Source: Lasiosphaeria ovina (Eukaryota > Ascomycota > Sordariomycetes > Sordariales > Lasiosphaeriaceae). Taken from it: DNA of 64,000 nt. Below, piece after piece: positions 42,953 through 53,259 of this stretch. Positions within the stretch are counted from its first letter, which is position 1. Each line of letters opens with the position of its first letter. The notes beneath the pieces were generated by a model. That model did no database searches. It saw nothing but the letters and a program-made list of their open reading frames with translations, and had not been told where the DNA came from. The stretch lies in the NCBI GenBank assembly GCA_033439765.1, contig JAULSN010000005.1, positions 868,001 through 932,000 of the forward strand. The letters are read 5' to 3'. The position numbers and the translations under genes were made by a program.

Positions 42953-44099
42953 TCACGCCCTCCCCAACCTCTCCAGATCCCCTCTGACATCGTCCGCCTG
43001 CTTGCCCATCTCGCGATACACGCGCGCCATCTCGCGCATGGTGCGCTCCTTGCCCGGCCTGGGCCCGTCCTCATCCCTGCCCTCCTCCACACCATACTCC
43101 TCGAGCTCGCCCCGCCGCGAGCGGACGGCCTCGGCGAGCCGCGCCCTGGCGTCGCGCAGGTGCGCCGCGTAGTTGGCCAGCGCGCGCGCCGCGTCGGGCG
43201 AGTACGTGTCGCGGCGGGCGGTCCACAGCGCCGTCTCGGCGTCGGCGGCCTGCCGCTGCGCCACCAGCGCCGCCTCGCCGGCGCGGAACTCGAGCGACCG
43301 CGCCACCGGCCCGTGCTTGGCCTCGAGCGCGCGCACCAGCTGCGCCAGCGCGTCCGCCTGCTTGTGGAGTAGCGCCGTCAGCGCCGTGGCGGCCGCCAGG
43401 CGCGCGCGCGTGACGGCTGCCGTGCGCTCGGCTGCGGCCTGTGCGAGCGATGTCGCGTGGCTGGGCAGCGCTGGGATCGTCCGGTGCACGAACGACGGGT
43501 TCGTCGTCGGGCTGACGATGCGCGCCAGGTGCACGGCCGAGGCGTGGAGTGTGCTGGATACCAGCGCGGCTAGCTGTGGGAGGAGTGAAGGGAAGTCGCT
43601 CAGCGGCGGGCTGGTCAGCAGCAGGGAGATTGACTCGGGCGGGAGGGACGGAGGTGGCGTGGCTAGTAGCGGTGGCAGGAGGAGGAGCAGGTCGAGGAGG
43701 GGCGCTGGCAGGTCCGCAGCGCTGCGATCTTGGCGGGTGGTCGCTGGCGGTTGTGGTTTCGCGCGCCGACTGAGCGCAGGGACCAGGAGGGCAGGGCGTG
43801 CTTCGGGCGGTGTTGGCGTGGTGGTTGCGATGGCGTGGGCGAGGAGGTGCTGCTTGGCAGCCTGTAGTCGGTGTCGCTTGAGCTCCTGGCAGGAGCAAAG
43901 GTGGTCAATTGGCACTCCCGTGTCTCAGTCCAACTTGTGCATCTACTGTATTTACCTCTTTCACGGCGGCGCGCTCCTTTGCGGCAGCGTCATTCTTGCT
44001 CGACCCGTCGGGGTTTAGCACGACCGTCGTCAGGGTGCTGTAGAGGGCCGCGAAATTCGGGTTGCTCTGTAGCACAGCATCGTCAACAGGGGGCAGCAT
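42953..44099 (-). CDS. Conserved-looking fungal protein of unknown function, helical
   Basis: Two exons (43956-44099 and 42953-43885) join in phase 0 (GTAAAT...CCAG) to 358 residues. It starts MLPPVDDAVLQSNPNFAALY and TTVVLNPDGSSKND, then a Pro/Leu-rich middle (PAPLLDLLLLLPPLLATPP) and a long Ala/Arg-rich helical C-terminus with coiled-coil character (LAQAAAERTAAVTRARLAAA, REMARVYREMGKQADDVRG). No catalytic motif, signal peptide or membrane span is evident. I believe similar proteins occur in other ascomycetes but cannot name a domain. It is divergent from the mitochondrial ribosomal protein gene. Confidence 0.75.
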
Positions 44100-44539
44100 G
44101 GCGGCTCCGGGTAATCATTGACTGAACGTGAGGATGTCGTCGGCGACGAGCGTTGTCGTGTCGTGTCGAGCAGCGCGTCAACCCCTCCCTGTAGCACACC
44201 CTAGTGCCTTGAAGACAGGGGCTGCCGGGCACAATAACCCCGCGAGGTCATGTGACTCTGGTTTCTCCAACCTTGCGGCGACCCCCACTGTCGGTCCTCG
44301 GCAGGTGTCAGCGCCTGGCACTCGCTAGGATGCGGGTCTCGAAATTTTGGAGCTCCCAAACTCAACTGCAAGCAAGCTCTCCGACGGACGCTCTCAGCGG
44401 GAGGCACGAATTGACCTCACTGCCGACGACCACCGAGCGCCAATTGCTCCCGACAGCACGCCTCGGCTGAGCCACACGCCCATACCATAGAATCCAACTC
44501 AAATCATCGCCGTCCCGGCGCGGCCGTTCCCTTCGCGCC

Positions 44540-44595
<56 letters not shown>

Positions 44596-44605
44596 GCCCG
44601 CCACA
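44100..44605. promoter_or_regulatory. Divergent promoter region with CAG repeat
   Basis: About 500 bases separate the starts of the helical protein gene and the bL28m gene. The right end, next to the start codon, holds an uninterrupted CAG run that is probably in the 5' leader of bL28m. Confidence 0.5.
44543..44593. repeat. (CAG)17 microsatellite
   Basis: Seventeen CAG units end 12 bases before the start codon of the bL28m gene. If transcribed, the leader could fold into a CAG hairpin. Confidence 0.9.
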
Positions 44606-45430
44606 ATGGCGTCGTCACTTCTCTCCCTCGGGCCCTGCCTGCGATCATCCGCTCTCACCACAAGCACCACCGCAGCACCGGGTACCAGCGCTGGCCGCGC
44701 ACTCTTCAGCACCACAAGCTCCGCCCTCCGGCGGTACGGCGACGGACGCAACGACAAGGGCTGGCGCAAGCAAAAAGTGTACGGCTCCACCCTGCCACTC
44801 CCATCCGCCACCGCCGCGGAGCTCACCATCCCACCCTACCCGTACGGGCCGAACGCGGTGTACCGGCAGAGCAACGCAGGCTTGTACGGCGGGCAGCGGA
44901 TCCAGTTCGGCAACAACGTGTCTGAAAAGCACGGGGTCAAGACGCGGCGCGACTGGCGCGTCAACGTGCAGCGGCACTCGCTGTTCAGCGCGGGGCTGGG
45001 CCAGATGGTGCGGGTGCGCACGACGACGCGCGTGCTGCGGACCGTCGACAAGGTCGGCGGGCTCGACGCGTACCTGCTGGGCATCAAGGCGGCGCGGCTC
45101 AAGGAGCTGGGCCCTTACGGCTGGCGCCTGCGGTGGCGCCTGATGCAGAGCCCGCGCATCGCGCAGCAGTACGAGGACCAGCGCCTGGCGCTGGGGTTGC
45201 CTGCCCGCGGCCTGCCCGCGTCTGCATTGGCGGAGTTGGAGATGATGGGCAAGAAGGCGGCGGCCGAGCAGCTGCTGGGGGAGACGGACGCGATGCTCGC
45301 GAACGGCGACGAGTTCGCCATTGGCGAGGATCTGGAGCTGCTGGGCGAGGCCGAAGCCGAGGTCCCGGCGGGCAACGGGTTCATGCACGAGGAGCCGGCG
45401 GACAAGTCACAGTCGCTGCGCCCCGAGTAG
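44606..45430 (+). CDS. mrpl24: Mitochondrial large-subunit ribosomal protein bL28m
   Basis: A single-exon frame of 274 codons. The N-terminus up to about residue 40 (MASSLLSLGPCLRSSALTTS, then GRALFSTTSSALRR) is a mitochondrial presequence. The core YGGQRIQFGNNVSEKHGVKT, then RRDWRVNVQRHSLFS and VRTTTRVLRTVDKVGGLDAY, is the bL28 fold, which binds 23S rRNA in the large subunit (yeast MRPL24). The C-terminal 90 residues are an acidic fungal extension. The presequence starts right after the CAG repeat. Core gene, expected to be essential for respiration. Confidence 0.88.
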   Translation: MASSLLSLGPCLRSSALTTSTTAAPGTSAGRALFSTTSSALRRYGDGRNDKGWRKQKVYGSTLPLPSATAAELTIPPYPYGPNAVYRQSNAGLYGGQRIQFGNNVSEKHGVKTRRDWRVNVQRHSLFSAGLGQMVRVRTTTRVLRTVDKVGGLDAYLLGIKAARLKELGPYGWRLRWRLMQSPRIAQQYEDQRLALGLPARGLPASALAELEMMGKKAAAEQLLGETDAMLANGDEFAIGEDLELLGEAEAEVPAGNGFMHEEPADKSQSLRPE

Positions 45431-45866
45431 GATTGGTGTCATGGCGGCTACAAATGTATTATAACCGTGTATTCAAGTAGCTCATGGAATCGCTGAGCAC
45501 TGGTTTGACAGACCCGCCCTTTGTGTCGAGCATATATTATTTGGGTTCAGCGGTGACGCTTAAAGCCCAATCAGCATAAGTTCAATTGGCATAAAAACAA
45601 GCCGACCATTGTCAGTTATGGTGCATCGTAGGATCCGTTATCATGCATCGGAGGACCGCAAGTAGCTACAGCATTCACAGAAATCACACAAAACTGGTAA
45701 ACTGAGTTGCCTGAAACAGGTCCGTATTGCTCTATATTTGAGGCCATCATGTCTGTGGCTGAAATAGAAGCGGGTTTAAACGGTCATATCGACGAATGTA
45801 ATAATGTAATCTTCAACCTCGTACGTGGCATCGCCACCAACTCGCCCACTTTGATCACTTCCTCGC
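45431..45866. other. Convergent 3' region
   Basis: It holds the 3' untranslated parts of the bL28m and tryptophan synthase genes. A short plus frame at 45707-45955 overlaps the synthase and is not supported. Confidence 0.5.
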
Positions 45867-48311
45867 TCAGAAGCGCAGATCCCAGCCAATCTTGGGGCCC
45901 AGGGTCGGCAGCTCGTCGGCCACGCTCTGCACGTCCTTGTCGCCGCGGCCGCTGACGCAAATGACAATGTCCTGGTCCTTGGTCATGGTCTTGGCCAGCT
46001 CGATGGCCCCGTAGATGCCGTGGGCCGACTCGAGCGCAGGAATAATACCTTCGAGCTGGCTCATCAGGCGGAAGCCGATAAAGGCCTCGGCGTCCGTGGC
46101 CGCCACGAACTTGGCGCGCTCCGAGTCCTTCCACTGCGACAGCTCCGGGCCCACGCCCGGGTAGTCGAGGCCGGCCGACACCGAGTGCGTGTCGTCGATC
46201 TGGCCGTGCTCGTTCTGCAGGATGTAGGTGCGCACGCCGTGCAGCACGCCCTTGGTGCCCGCCGTCAGCGTTGCGCTGTGGCGCGGCGTGTCAATGCCCT
46301 CGCCACCCGCCTCCACGCCCAGCAGCTTGACGCTCGGGTCGTTGCTGAACGGGTAGAACATGCCCACCGCGTTGCTGCCGCCGCCCACGCAGGCGACAAC
46401 GGCATCGGGCAGCTTCCCGCGCTGCTCGAGCATCTGCGCCTTGGTCTCGTTGCCAATGACCGACTGGAACGTGCGCACAATGGTGGGGAACGGGTGAGGC
46501 CCGATGGCCGACCCGATGATGTAGTGCGTGTCCTCAAGGTTCACCACCCAGGCGCGGAGAGCCTCGTTGACGGCGTCGCGGAGCGTGCGGCTGCCCGCCT
46601 CGACCGCAATCACCTTGGCACCCAGCAGCTTCATGCGGAACACGTTAAGCGCCTGGCGGCGCACGTCCTCGGCGCCCATGTAGACAGTGCATTCCATGCC
46701 GAATTTAGCGCACACGGTGGCCGTGGCGACGCCGTGCTGGCCGGCGCCCGTCTCGGCAATGATCTTGGTCTTTCCGAGGCGCCGGGCCAGGAGCAGCTGG
46801 CCGACGGCGTTGTTGATCTTGTGCGATCCCGTGTGGTTGAGGTCCTCTCGCTTGAGCCAGATGTTCGCGCCGCCGGCATACTCCGTCAGCCGCTCGGCCT
46901 TGTGCAGGTGGCCGGGCCGCCCCATCCAGGGGTAGTGCGAGCGGTACTCCTCCCAAAAGGCCGGGTCGTCCTTGATCTTGTTGAAGCCCTCCTCCAGCTC
47001 CGACAGGCAGTCCATCAGCGACTCGGGCACGTACTGGCCGCCAAACTCGCCGAAGCGGTCCGGGATCTTGCCGTGGAGCGCCGCCAGCTGCGCGACAAAG
47101 TCTTCCGCCTCCTCGGTGACGACGCCGTCCACCGACACGTCGCCATTCTGCTGGGCCCCCGAGATGGCCTCGACAATGCCGACCTCGCGCGTGGCCTCTT
47201 CCTCGGCGGTGCTGGTGCGCCCGCACAGGTACGAGCAAAACTCCTGCACAGACTTGGCCTCTTCGCCCTTGGCGGCGTTCTGCAGTGTCGTGACAATCAT
47301 GCTGCCGACGACAACGCCGTCGGCAATCTGAGCGACCGACACAAAGTGCTCGCGGGTGCTCACGCCGAACCCGACAACGGCGGGCATGTCCCCGCTGTAC
47401 GACTTGACGCGGCTCAGCAGCTCCGGCAGATTGGCATTGAGGGTGCCCGTGGCGCCCGTCACGCCCTGGCGCGACACGACGTAGATGAACGAGTCGGCGA
47501 GCTTGCAGAGGAGGCGCATGCGCTTGTCCGAGGTGGCCGGCGCGATGAGCGGCACGTAGGACAGTCTATGGGCAGACACGTTAGCTAGGTGCATGACAGT
47601 GGCACCAACGACATAATTCTGGCAGCGTACCCTCCACGCGTGCACATCTTGCGGAACGAGATGGCCTCCTCAGGCGGCAGGTCGACGACGATGAAGCCGT
47701 TGACGCCGGCGTCGTTGCAGTCGCGCAGCAGGCGGTCCTCGCCGTAGCTCAGCAGCGGGTTGTAGTAGCCCATGAGCAGGATGGGGGCGCGCAGGCCGCG
47801 CTTGCGCGAGTCGCGCACCATCTGCAGCGTCGACTCGATCGTGACTCCATGTTGAAGGGCAATCTGTGCAAGGCCATGTCAGCAGGCTGGCACGGTCGGC
47901 CGTTGGTCCCGACTTCGCTTACGGTGTTGGAGGCCTGGATCGTCGGTCCATCGGCAATGGGGTCGGTGAAGGGTACGCCGAGCTCGATGATGTCTGCGAG
48001 ATGGAGATGCCACGGTTAGAATGCGTCACCGCCAGACGGGGGGTGCCTGGGCGTCTTACCTGCTCCACCCTTCTCCATGGCCAGAAGAACATCGGGAGTG
48101 GCCTGGGGGTTGGGGAACCCGGCCGTGACATAGGTGACGAGAGCAGCCTGCGTCGCGGCAGTCAGTACAAGTTCAATGGCTGGAAATGCCTCCTTCTTTC
48201 AAGGCGGCGATGGGCGGTCCGGGATCGGGACGGGGAGAAGGGACAGAGCGGGGAGTGGCATACACGGTTCTGCTCCTTGCAGCGCCGGAAAGTCTGCTTG
48301 AGGCCCTCCAT
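45867..48311 (-). CDS. TRP5: Tryptophan synthase, fused alpha and beta domains
   Basis: Five exons (48264-48311, 48060-48147, 47923-47993, 47631-47863, 45867-47565) join in phase to 712 residues, the usual fungal length. The enzyme makes tryptophan from indole-3-glycerol phosphate and serine in the cytosol. The alpha part begins [16 protein letters not shown] with [31 protein letters not shown] (alpha catalytic acid E and D) and [14 protein letters not shown] linker around residue 295-320 leads to the beta part [27 protein letters not shown] (the PLP lysine in HTGSHK), [28 protein letters not shown] and CVSGRGDKD. Introns are confined to the alpha half. It corresponds to Neurospora trp-3 and yeast TRP5. 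All key residues are present. Confidence 0.95.
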
Positions 48312-49084
48312 GGTGGTGCGGGCAAGTCAATTGGGTCAATTGGGTCGATTGGTTGTTTTCAGAGCAGCACAGCAAGTTGAGAGACAAGACTGGAAAAAAG
48401 ACGGTGAAGGAGCAAAGACACGGAGGACAGTTGTTCAAGTAAGGTAGGTGAGGCGCCTTGCCGTGGACCTGAGTCACCGATTTTTCCAATCCCAAGGACC
48501 CCGCCACGCCACCAACAACCCCTGCGGCCCGCACTGTTGCCACCCCGCCATGCCCCGACGGCGCTTTATTTACAGTAGCTTTGTCCGCTCAGGATGGACC
48601 CAAACGTGGTCATCGACTGCCAAGGCCCCACAATCTCACGGAATAGCATCATCTCACTTTGCTTGCTCACCACGGTAACGGGAGAATTAACAAGCCCAAA
48701 GCATGTTTATTTATTTTTGTAGTCGCCTAACTAAAAACGCCGTCCATGATGCACTTGTAGGATTAGCCCTGACCTCACCCTCTCCGGTAACAAAATCCAC
48801 ACGCGTAAGAGGGACCGTTGCCATGTCCGCACGGCGAGTCATTGCCATCAAGCTACGTACCTTGATGGGATATTAACGCATCGGAAAAAAAGAAGAAAAA
48901 AACCACCAGAACAAAACCGCCTATCCAGTTGTGTCCGAGATCTGAATCGTTCAGATCAGTCTATCGCATACATGCACTCCCCCTGCCTCTCTTTGCGAGC
49001 CGCATCTAGTTTCAGTCCGATAAAATGCAGGAGACCATGTCGAAAGGAAAGAATACATTCGGGCAGCCGGCCGAGCCGCGGCGC
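48312..49084. other. Intergenic; promoter of the tryptophan synthase gene and 3' region of PRM1
   Basis: No gene is seen. A TGAGTCA-like bZIP (Gcn4/CPC1) site, ctgagtcac at 48469-48477, lies about 160 bases upstream of the TRP5 start, fitting amino-acid starvation control (inference). Confidence 0.45.
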
Positions 49085-51301
49085 TTAAAAGGCATGTCCT
49101 TGCTCGTCGGGGTAGCTGCTCTTTCGGGCGTGTGACGGATACCTGCCGAGCCCTGCCTTGCCCTGTGGCACGGTGCCCGCGTACACCACGTCCTCTTCGT
49201 AGGGGTTCGCCTCGGGGTACGAGCTGGGATCGGGGTATGCGCCCTCGCGGAACGGGTTTTCGGGGTGCGAGTCTTCGGGGTGCGAGTTTTCGGGATAGGG
49301 GTTCGCTTCCTGGCCCATGTCCTCGCCATACCGCTGTCCGCCCTCGCCCCGCGTCTTCTCGGGCCCCATCATGCCGCACAGGGACCGGATGACGCCCGAG
49401 AGGACAATGATGACGTATACGAGGAGGAGACCCAGCGAGATAAGCAGTTCTTGGACGATGCCGTTCCGGAGAGCGGTGACGACTTTGTCCACGGCCCCAC
49501 TAAGTTCATCCGTAGTGACTGTCGCCGGCGTCGCAAGAAAACTCTTCAAATCGCTGTCGCCATTGACACTATCATTGGCGCCCTGCGAAAATGTGTCGTT
49601 CTGGAACAGGGGGAGCGTGATGTGCGCGCTGTCGTGCACCCACGTGAGGCCCTTCTGGACGGTTTCGACCTTCCTGGTGATCAGGCAGTTGACAATGTCG
49701 CGTGCGGGCTGCTCCAGGGGCGTGCCGTGGAAGATTGTCGTGATGCCCTTGCTGATTTCGTCGTCGAAGGCGTTCAGTGTGTTGTTGACGGCCGTGGTCG
49801 CGTTCAGGACCCAGCCGAACAGGTCGTCGTTGATGTCGTTCTGCGTCTTGACCATGACGCGGTTGGCGTCGACAGCCCAGTCCGTCGACACGTCCTGCAG
49901 CGTGTTCACGACGTCGCCGGCGAAGTCGCCAACCTGGCTGGCCAGCGCGGGGGCCTCCTTCTCGATCAGCCGCAGCACGATCCACTGGCAGAAGCACGAC
50001 AGGAGCCCGGCCAGGGCCAGAGAGAGAACGAAGAGGGCGGGCAGAGACGTCGCGTACGCCATGGCCCAGCGAGCCCAGAGCTTCCTCCTGCCCTGCAGCC
50101 TGGAGCTGAGCTTGATGCCCAAGGTGGCGGTGAAGGGCCTCGAGGCGCTGTAGATGATGTCCATGGGGTCGTAGCCGTGCTCGACGAAGAACTTTGCACG
50201 CTTCCTCTCTCTGCGCCACCGCCGAACCTCAATCGCGCCCATGGCAACCATGGCCAGGATGGCCAAGATCGGAATCGCGACGAAGAAGGCTATCTTTGCC
50301 TTGTTGACAAGCTCAAACAGGGTGTTGAAGAAGTCGTTGAGAAATGAGTTGTCGGAGCAGAAGGAAAGGGCTTTCTTCTCGGCAACCGGAAAAACGGTTC
50401 TATCGAATTGGTAGCTGGAGAAAGACGCGTTGACCATCTGCTTTACCAGGTTGAAGGGGATCCCAATGGCGTTCTTGGTGATGTTCTCGGCCTGGTCGAA
50501 GTTGGGAATTGTCTTGTTGAGGCTCGTGATTCCCTCCACGGCTTTGGTACCGTCGATATGGATATTTTTCAGGTCGTTGAGATGTGAAGTAATGTCAATT
50601 TTAGGTGGGCTGATATTTGAGCCGAAAAAGCCGGCCACACCAGAGACTCCATTCGAGGCGCTGTTGATGACGTCTTGGACGGATGCGATATCCTTGGTGA
50701 TGCCGTTTGTGATGGACGAGATCGCACTGTTCATGACGTCGGTGGCCTCCTGAACCACTGCCGTTGCCAGTTCGAGGCCGCCGTGGATCAGGGCGCTAGC
50801 CAAGCAAACGTAGGTCCCCACGTACATGTTGATGATGAAGAAAATCAGCTCCTGGACGCCCGTCAGGATCATCATGATGACCTGTGCCATGGCCGAGACG
50901 GCATGGTTCACGCCAGAGGCCGCGAGGTTGTTGACGCCGACCGACAGGTAGTGCGGCATCGACGCCACAGCACTGCCAACATCCTCAACCTTGGAGCAAG
51001 CGGCCAAGGACTGGGCCTTGGCGTTGTCCAGATTGTCGTTGAGGCCCCCGGTGAGGATCAGCATGCGGATCAGAACCAGCACCAGCAGGACAGTCCACCG
51101 ATTAAACCACACTTGCGACAGCCTCGCTCGGAGGCCAAGGTAGGGTGTGACGGCGGGGTCGGTGTCCGGGTAGGGCGGGGGTGGGAGTCGCTGCTTCTCG
51201 GACGGGCCGTCGATGTCGACCATCTCCCAGGCGTTGGTGTTGAGCTGCGAGGGCTGCGAGGGCTGCGCCCTCTTGTAGTCGTGCATGTAGTTGTCGTCCA
51301 T
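49085..51301 (-). CDS. prm1: Plasma membrane fusion protein PRM1
   Basis: A single-exon frame of 738 codons starts at the ATG ending at 51301. PRM1 is a multi-span membrane protein that helps plasma membranes merge during mating and hyphal fusion. The sequence has the typical plan: a short cytosolic N-terminus (Pro-rich, PPPPYPDTDP), a first membrane span after WFNRWTVLLVLVLIRMLIL, further spans at IIMM..ELIFFIINMYVGTYV, AFFVAIPILAILAMVAMGAI, LPALFVLSLALAGLLSCFC and LLISLGLLLVYVIIVLSGVI, and two long extracellular loops with N-glycosylation sites. The C-terminal cytosolic tail is Pro/Glu/Tyr-rich with repeats of the EDSHPENP type. Length fits the family. Its presence beside incompatibility-type genes is coincidental as far as the sequence shows. 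Confidence 0.92.
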   Translation of the reverse strand: MDDNYMHDYKRAQPSQPSQLNTNAWEMVDIDGPSEKQRLPPPPYPDTDPAVTPYLGLRARLSQVWFNRWTVLLVLVLIRMLILTGGLNDNLDNAKAQSLAACSKVEDVGSAVASMPHYLSVGVNNLAASGVNHAVSAMAQVIMMILTGVQELIFFIINMYVGTYVCLASALIHGGLELATAVVQEATDVMNSAISSITNGITKDIASVQDVINSASNGVSGVAGFFGSNISPPKIDITSHLNDLKNIHIDGTKAVEGITSLNKTIPNFDQAENITKNAIGIPFNLVKQMVNASFSSYQFDRTVFPVAEKKALSFCSDNSFLNDFFNTLFELVNKAKIAFFVAIPILAILAMVAMGAIEVRRWRRERKRAKFFVEHGYDPMDIIYSASRPFTATLGIKLSSRLQGRRKLWARWAMAYATSLPALFVLSLALAGLLSCFCQWIVLRLIEKEAPALASQVGDFAGDVVNTLQDVSTDWAVDANRVMVKTQNDINDDLFGWVLNATTAVNNTLNAFDDEISKGITTIFHGTPLEQPARDIVNCLITRKVETVQKGLTWVHDSAHITLPLFQNDTFSQGANDSVNGDSDLKSFLATPATVTTDELSGAVDKVVTALRNGIVQELLISLGLLLVYVIIVLSGVIRSLCGMMGPEKTRGEGGQRYGEDMGQEANPYPENSHPEDSHPENPFREGAYPDPSSYPEANPYEEDVVYAGTVPQGKAGLGRYPSHARKSSYPDEQGHAF

Positions 51302-53259
51302 GACGACGGATGCGAGAAGTCTTGGCCGGCCAAGACGGTTGGTAGGTATTATGAAGGTGAGGAAGCTGCTCGGCAGACTTCCGAGCTCGAGCGATTATCG
51401 CTGGAAATTAAAAAGTCGAGAGTTCTAGACCAGCTAGATAGCAGAGCAGAAATGAGAAAAAGGAAACGAAGAAACGTTTAGGAAAAGAGCCTAGCTCGAG
51501 AAAAGTATTAACGTGCGACGTCTAAAAATGCATGACTCTATGTGCGGCAACAATGAGATGAGAGAGGGAGGTGACGGGGTGTGGAGGTGACGAGGTGAAA
51601 GAACAATAGGAAGGGAACAATAGGACAATAGGGTGGCGGTGGTGTCGCACAATAAGAGCGACAAACGAACGGAGCACGGGCGCGTTTGGCAGCTTGTCAG
51701 AAATCCCAATTAGAGGCAGCCTTTCTTTGTCTGGCCGCCAAATTGAAGGGGATTGTTCTGGCATGGCTTTGTCGAGCCTCTTAGGCGCTGCGTGTTGTAA
51801 GCGCCGGGCGCCTCTCAGCCAGTCGTTTCTTTGTCTGGGGTTGTGTCAGGCGACCCGACGAAGGCCTCGCACGACGAAGGCCAAAATGACGAGGCAGGCT
51901 TCATTCGACATATGTGTAATGGACTCCCATGTCTCGTAGCGTGGCTGAGGCGCCTGGAGTCACCAGACCTCGATGGTTCGCTCATGCTGTCCGCTCAGCA
52001 CAGGGCAAACGGTGATGATTGCTGCCAAGCACAACCTTGGAGACAAAGAATGACACCCTGAGAAAGGTCTGGAGTGGTGTAAAATTGCAATTTCTCATTT
52101 TTCTTTCGTTATCCGTATATTGATATTGCTTTCACTGTATGACATGCGAGGGGATTCGGACATGGCAGCGGCATGAAGGTGACAGGTCAGCGATGGTAGA
52201 CCAAAGCCGTGTTTCGCACGCGTCGCTGAAGAACGACTACCGACAGACACGTCATCCGAAGCGTGCAGCTCTACGACTGGTAACAACCGCAATGTCGACG
52301 GACAAGAATCTGAAGCATGCGAAACATCGCGTGGGTTAAGAGCGAAACCAAAGGGTAGCGTTTGCTGTTTGACGCGAAGACCAGCTGAGGGCGAGGTGAA
52401 GGGTGAAGTGAAGTGAAGTGAAGTTGCCAGGTGCCCAAAGTCCCGGTCCAGATTTTGGTCAACATCCAATCAGAAGACGTCTGGGACCCGGCAAAATGAT
52501 CGGCCATCTGCCCCACAACGCCAAGACAGGGCGGGCTGCCAGCTGCCAGACTCTTGCCGCGAGTGAGACTGGGTGCGCTCTGAAAGCCGTCGACTGCCCA
52601 AATCAGCAGGACTTCTCGGAGAACAAAAGCGAACAGTGTCGCAATGCCAAGACCCAGGCGATTTGCTGTGGCATCTAGGCTCCGGCTCCAAACGTAGCGT
52701 CGTCTCGAGCAGCAGCGGCGACGTGGGTGTGATTGGATGTGGCGCTCCCAGACGCTGCAGCCGCCTGACAGAAGCGGGTCCCCGTGTGGCCGTAGCCGCC
52801 ACATCACAACCCCTGCCATGCCCAGACAGCGGCAGGCAGTCAGGCAGCTGGGCGGCACCAGAAACAGAAACAAAGCTAAAATCCACCGCCTGGCACCAGT
52901 GGGACGCACTGTTTCACCTTCAACAACGCGTTGCTCGACCAAGATCACTGCAAGCTGCGCCCCATCGCCGAGCCCGAGCGGATGCCTCCCGCGTATCCAT
53001 CCAAGATTGAGAGCCTGAGCCAAGCCGTTCTCCAACCTAGCTAGCCGTTCCCGAAATAGGACCGCACTTTCTCGGTTCTTGATTGACTGCCCAGGAAACA
53101 CACCCGGACCGGACCACACTCGGTGGAGCCGCGATCAACCGCCCATCAAATCCGTCCGTTGCCGCCAGTAAGGTGTACAGAAAGCAACCTGGAAATTAAT
53201 TACTGGCCAAATAACAGTAGAAGCCTAGGTCCCCTCCGAGATGCCTCCGCTCCTCCAAG
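51302..53259. other. Intergenic, about 2 kb without a supported gene
   Basis: Several overlapping open frames of 130-280 codons on both strands at 52270-53120 lack ATG starts in good context and any domain; they reflect high GC content. The first 200 bases are the PRM1 promoter with C/T-rich DNA. The word gaagtgaagtgaagtgaag occurs at 52405-52425. Confidence 0.4.

Noticed and set aside
46020..47588. 522-codon plus-strand ORF opposite tryptophan synthase
   Set aside because: It is the antisense of a highly conserved gene and is open because of third-position G/C bias.
49265..50347. 360-codon plus-strand ORF opposite PRM1
   Set aside because: Antisense shadow of PRM1 without independent support.
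52271..53119. Open frames of up to 282 codons on both strands
   Set aside because: They overlap in several frames, start at GTG rather than ATG and show no domain or coding pattern; GC-rich DNA gives such frames by chance.
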